From Pseudoselenomonas ruminantium (GTDB lineage: Bacteria > Bacillota > Negativicutes > Selenomonadales > Selenomonadaceae), in the NCBI GenBank assembly GCA_015058575.1, contig SVBZ01000009.1, positions 1 to 64,000 of the forward strand: a stretch of 64,000 bases of DNA, given 5' to 3'. The position numbers were made by a program, and so were the translations under genes. Under the pieces are notes generated by a model. That model did no database searches. It was not told the origin of the DNA and saw only the letters and a program-made list of their open reading frames with translations. Positions 62,883-64,000 of this stretch are shown here, in pieces. Within the stretch, counting starts at the first letter, position 1. Every line of letters starts with the position of its first letter.

Positions 62883-63803
62883 TTATTCCGTTACCACTTT
62901 TGCCTTATGTTTTTTCTCGCCCCAGTTGCGGAAGACAATCCACAGCGGGCTGGCGATGAAGATGGACGAATAGCAGCCGCAGCCAAAGCCGACGAGCAGC
63001 GCGAAGGCGAAGTCCTTCGTCGTGTCGCCGCCGAAGAAGTAGAGCGCAAACGTCGTGAACATGACCGTGAAGACCGTGTACAGCGAACGCGTCAGCGTCT
63101 GGAAAATCGACGTGTTGACAAGCGTATCGATATTGCCGCCACGGCGGAAGTGCAGCTTGAGATTCTCGCGGATGCGGTCGAAGATGACGATGGTATCGTT
63201 GATCGAGTAACCGACAACCGTCAAGAGCGCCGCGATAAAGGACGAATCGATCTGACGCTGCGTAAACGAGAATACCGCGAGCACGATAAGGATATCATGT
63301 ACGAGTGCCAGGACTGCTGCCACACCGAAACGCCATTCGAAACGATAGGCGACATAGAGGATAATCAGTGCCCACGAAACGACAAGTGCAAGCACCGCAT
63401 TGGTGATAAGCTCGCCGCCAATCGTCGCGCCGACTTTCTCCTCACGCAGTACCTGATAGTCAGCGACATCGGACTTGAGCGTTGCCATGACATCTTTGCG
63501 CTGGTTTTCCTCGAGGTCACTCGTGCGGATCATGACGTTCTCGCCCATCGTTGCATCGGTCGCTGCGCCGTTTTCTCCCGAGAGCTGAATCGTCGAACCC
63601 TCGAGGTTGTATTTAGCCAGGCTCGAGCGAACCTCGGCAATCGTTACCGGCTTTTCGAATTTAAGGTCGATAATCGTACCGCCCGTGAAGTCAATGCCGA
63701 AGTTGAAACCGCGGATGCACATGCAGGCAATACCAGCGGCAATGATGATGGCCGAAAGGAGGAAGAAAAGATTTCTGTGTCCAGCCAGATTGAACTTATT
63801 CAT
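62883..63803 (-). CDS. secF: Protein translocase subunit SecF
   Basis: 306 residues. One N-terminal membrane helix, then GIDFTGGTIIDLKF (the conserved D-F-x-G-G), a periplasmic domain of ~90 residues, and five further helices. Those include VVGYSINDTIVIFDRIRENL, the RND-type signature, and TVMFTTFALYFFGG. SecF works with SecD to pull secreted proteins through SecYEG using the proton gradient. The start overlaps the secD stop by eight bases. Confidence 0.96.
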   Translation of the reverse strand: MNKFNLAGHRNLFFLLSAIIIAAGIACMCIRGFNFGIDFTGGTIIDLKFEKPVTIAEVRSSLAKYNLEGSTIQLSGENGAATDATMGENVMIRTSDLEENQRKDVMATLKSDVADYQVLREEKVGATIGGELITNAVLALVVSWALIILYVAYRFEWRFGVAAVLALVHDILIVLAVFSFTQRQIDSSFIAALLTVVGYSINDTIVIFDRIRENLKLHFRRGGNIDTLVNTSIFQTLTRSLYTVFTVMFTTFALYFFGGDTTKDFAFALLVGFGCGCYSSIFIASPLWIVFRNWGEKKHKAKVVTE

Positions 63804-64000
63804 GTTTCAGATCCTCCTTTTTCCAAAGCATATAGCCATTGGCGCCATAAGCGCTCGGAGACTCTGCGATTTTCGAATTGATCATGAGCTTGAGCATGTA
63901 CTGCGACAAGGTGATGGCCGTAAACATCGACAGGATCGTACCAAGGCCCAGCGTGATGGCAAAGCCGCGGATCGTACCGGTGCCCAAGAAGAACAGGACA
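63796..64000 (-). CDS. secD: Protein translocase subunit SecD (3' end only)
   Basis: The C-terminal ~67 residues of SecD run off the right edge. FFLGTGTIRGFAITLGLGTILSMFTAITLSQYML is the strongly conserved last two helices of SecD. A polar tail (GANGYMLWKKEDLKHE) ends at 63796. The gene order secD-secF is standard. Confidence 0.92.
   Translation of the reverse strand, partial: VLFFLGTGTIRGFAITLGLGTILSMFTAITLSQYMLKLMINSKIAESPSAYGANGYMLWKKEDLKHE

Noticed and set aside
1..64000. tRNA or rRNA genes
   Set aside because: Reading both strands I saw no cloverleaf with a conserved T-loop, and no rRNA segments.

Overview
This 64 kb window (roughly half G+C, with AT-rich insertions) looks like a chromosome segment of a Gram-negative member of the Firmicutes, most likely class Negativicutes (Selenomonas/Mitsuokella-like). 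I infer this from core genes that mix Firmicutes traits (HemZ, a single long RelA/SpoT, a short Psd, DUF1659/DUF2922/YvrJ genes) with genes suited to a diderm cell (VgrG-like spikes, lipoproteins, a PssA/Psd operon). Almost all genes run on the minus strand.

Layout. 1-900: edge of an unknown gene, a direct repeat carrying a promoter, a truncated secreted protein and a broken small ORF. 921-19.9 kb: a tightly overlapping minus-strand operon of eight large defence-type genes. In transcription order these are an unknown 198-aa protein, an SNF2 helicase (DpdE-like, with a one-base frameshift in an A8 tract), a RecQ-like helicase (DpdF-like), a winged-helix protein (DpdG-like), a large ATPase (DpdH-like), a helical protein (DpdI position), a DrmA/DpdJ helicase, a DrmB (DUF1998) protein and a NERD-nuclease/UvrD-type helicase. 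19.9-24.5 kb: a Vsr nuclease, a broken second vsr copy behind a group II intron tail, a DUF2971 protein, a 5-methylcytosine methyltransferase and a Sau3AI/MutH-like restriction enzyme. 24.7-26.1 kb: a KAP-type NTPase. The island therefore joins DISARM core genes to the restriction half of Dpd systems, but has no DpdA/TGT modification gene; the only DNA modification enzyme visible is the m5C methyltransferase.

26.1-36.6 kb is a mobile-element graveyard: an amidase with a shortened core, prophage-type genes, a truncated Xre regulator, four phased DnaA-box-like repeats, an intact Rpn nuclease and two Rpn fragments, a decaying DUF1659/DUF2922/YvrJ cassette, AT-rich secreted-protein genes (one a pseudogene), three to four copies of a GC-rich structured repeat, and a 77-bp copy of the queE 3' end fused to Rpn remnants. 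A 12-bp motif TTGAC-NN-GTCAA recurs through the window far beyond chance.

36.8-42.2 kb is core metabolism: queE-queD (preQ0 pathway) and a tagA-psd-pssA-glycosyltransferase operon. 42.3-53.0 kb is a one-way operon of three VgrG-like spike proteins, a DUF4280 PAAR-like tip, a hydrophobic candidate effector, a pentapeptide-repeat protein and several DUF1795/DcrB-like proteins: an injection-system effector module without sheath or baseplate genes here. 53.2-64.0 kb is housekeeping: aspS, hisS, hemZ, fur, relA/spoT, recJ, secF and the end of secD.
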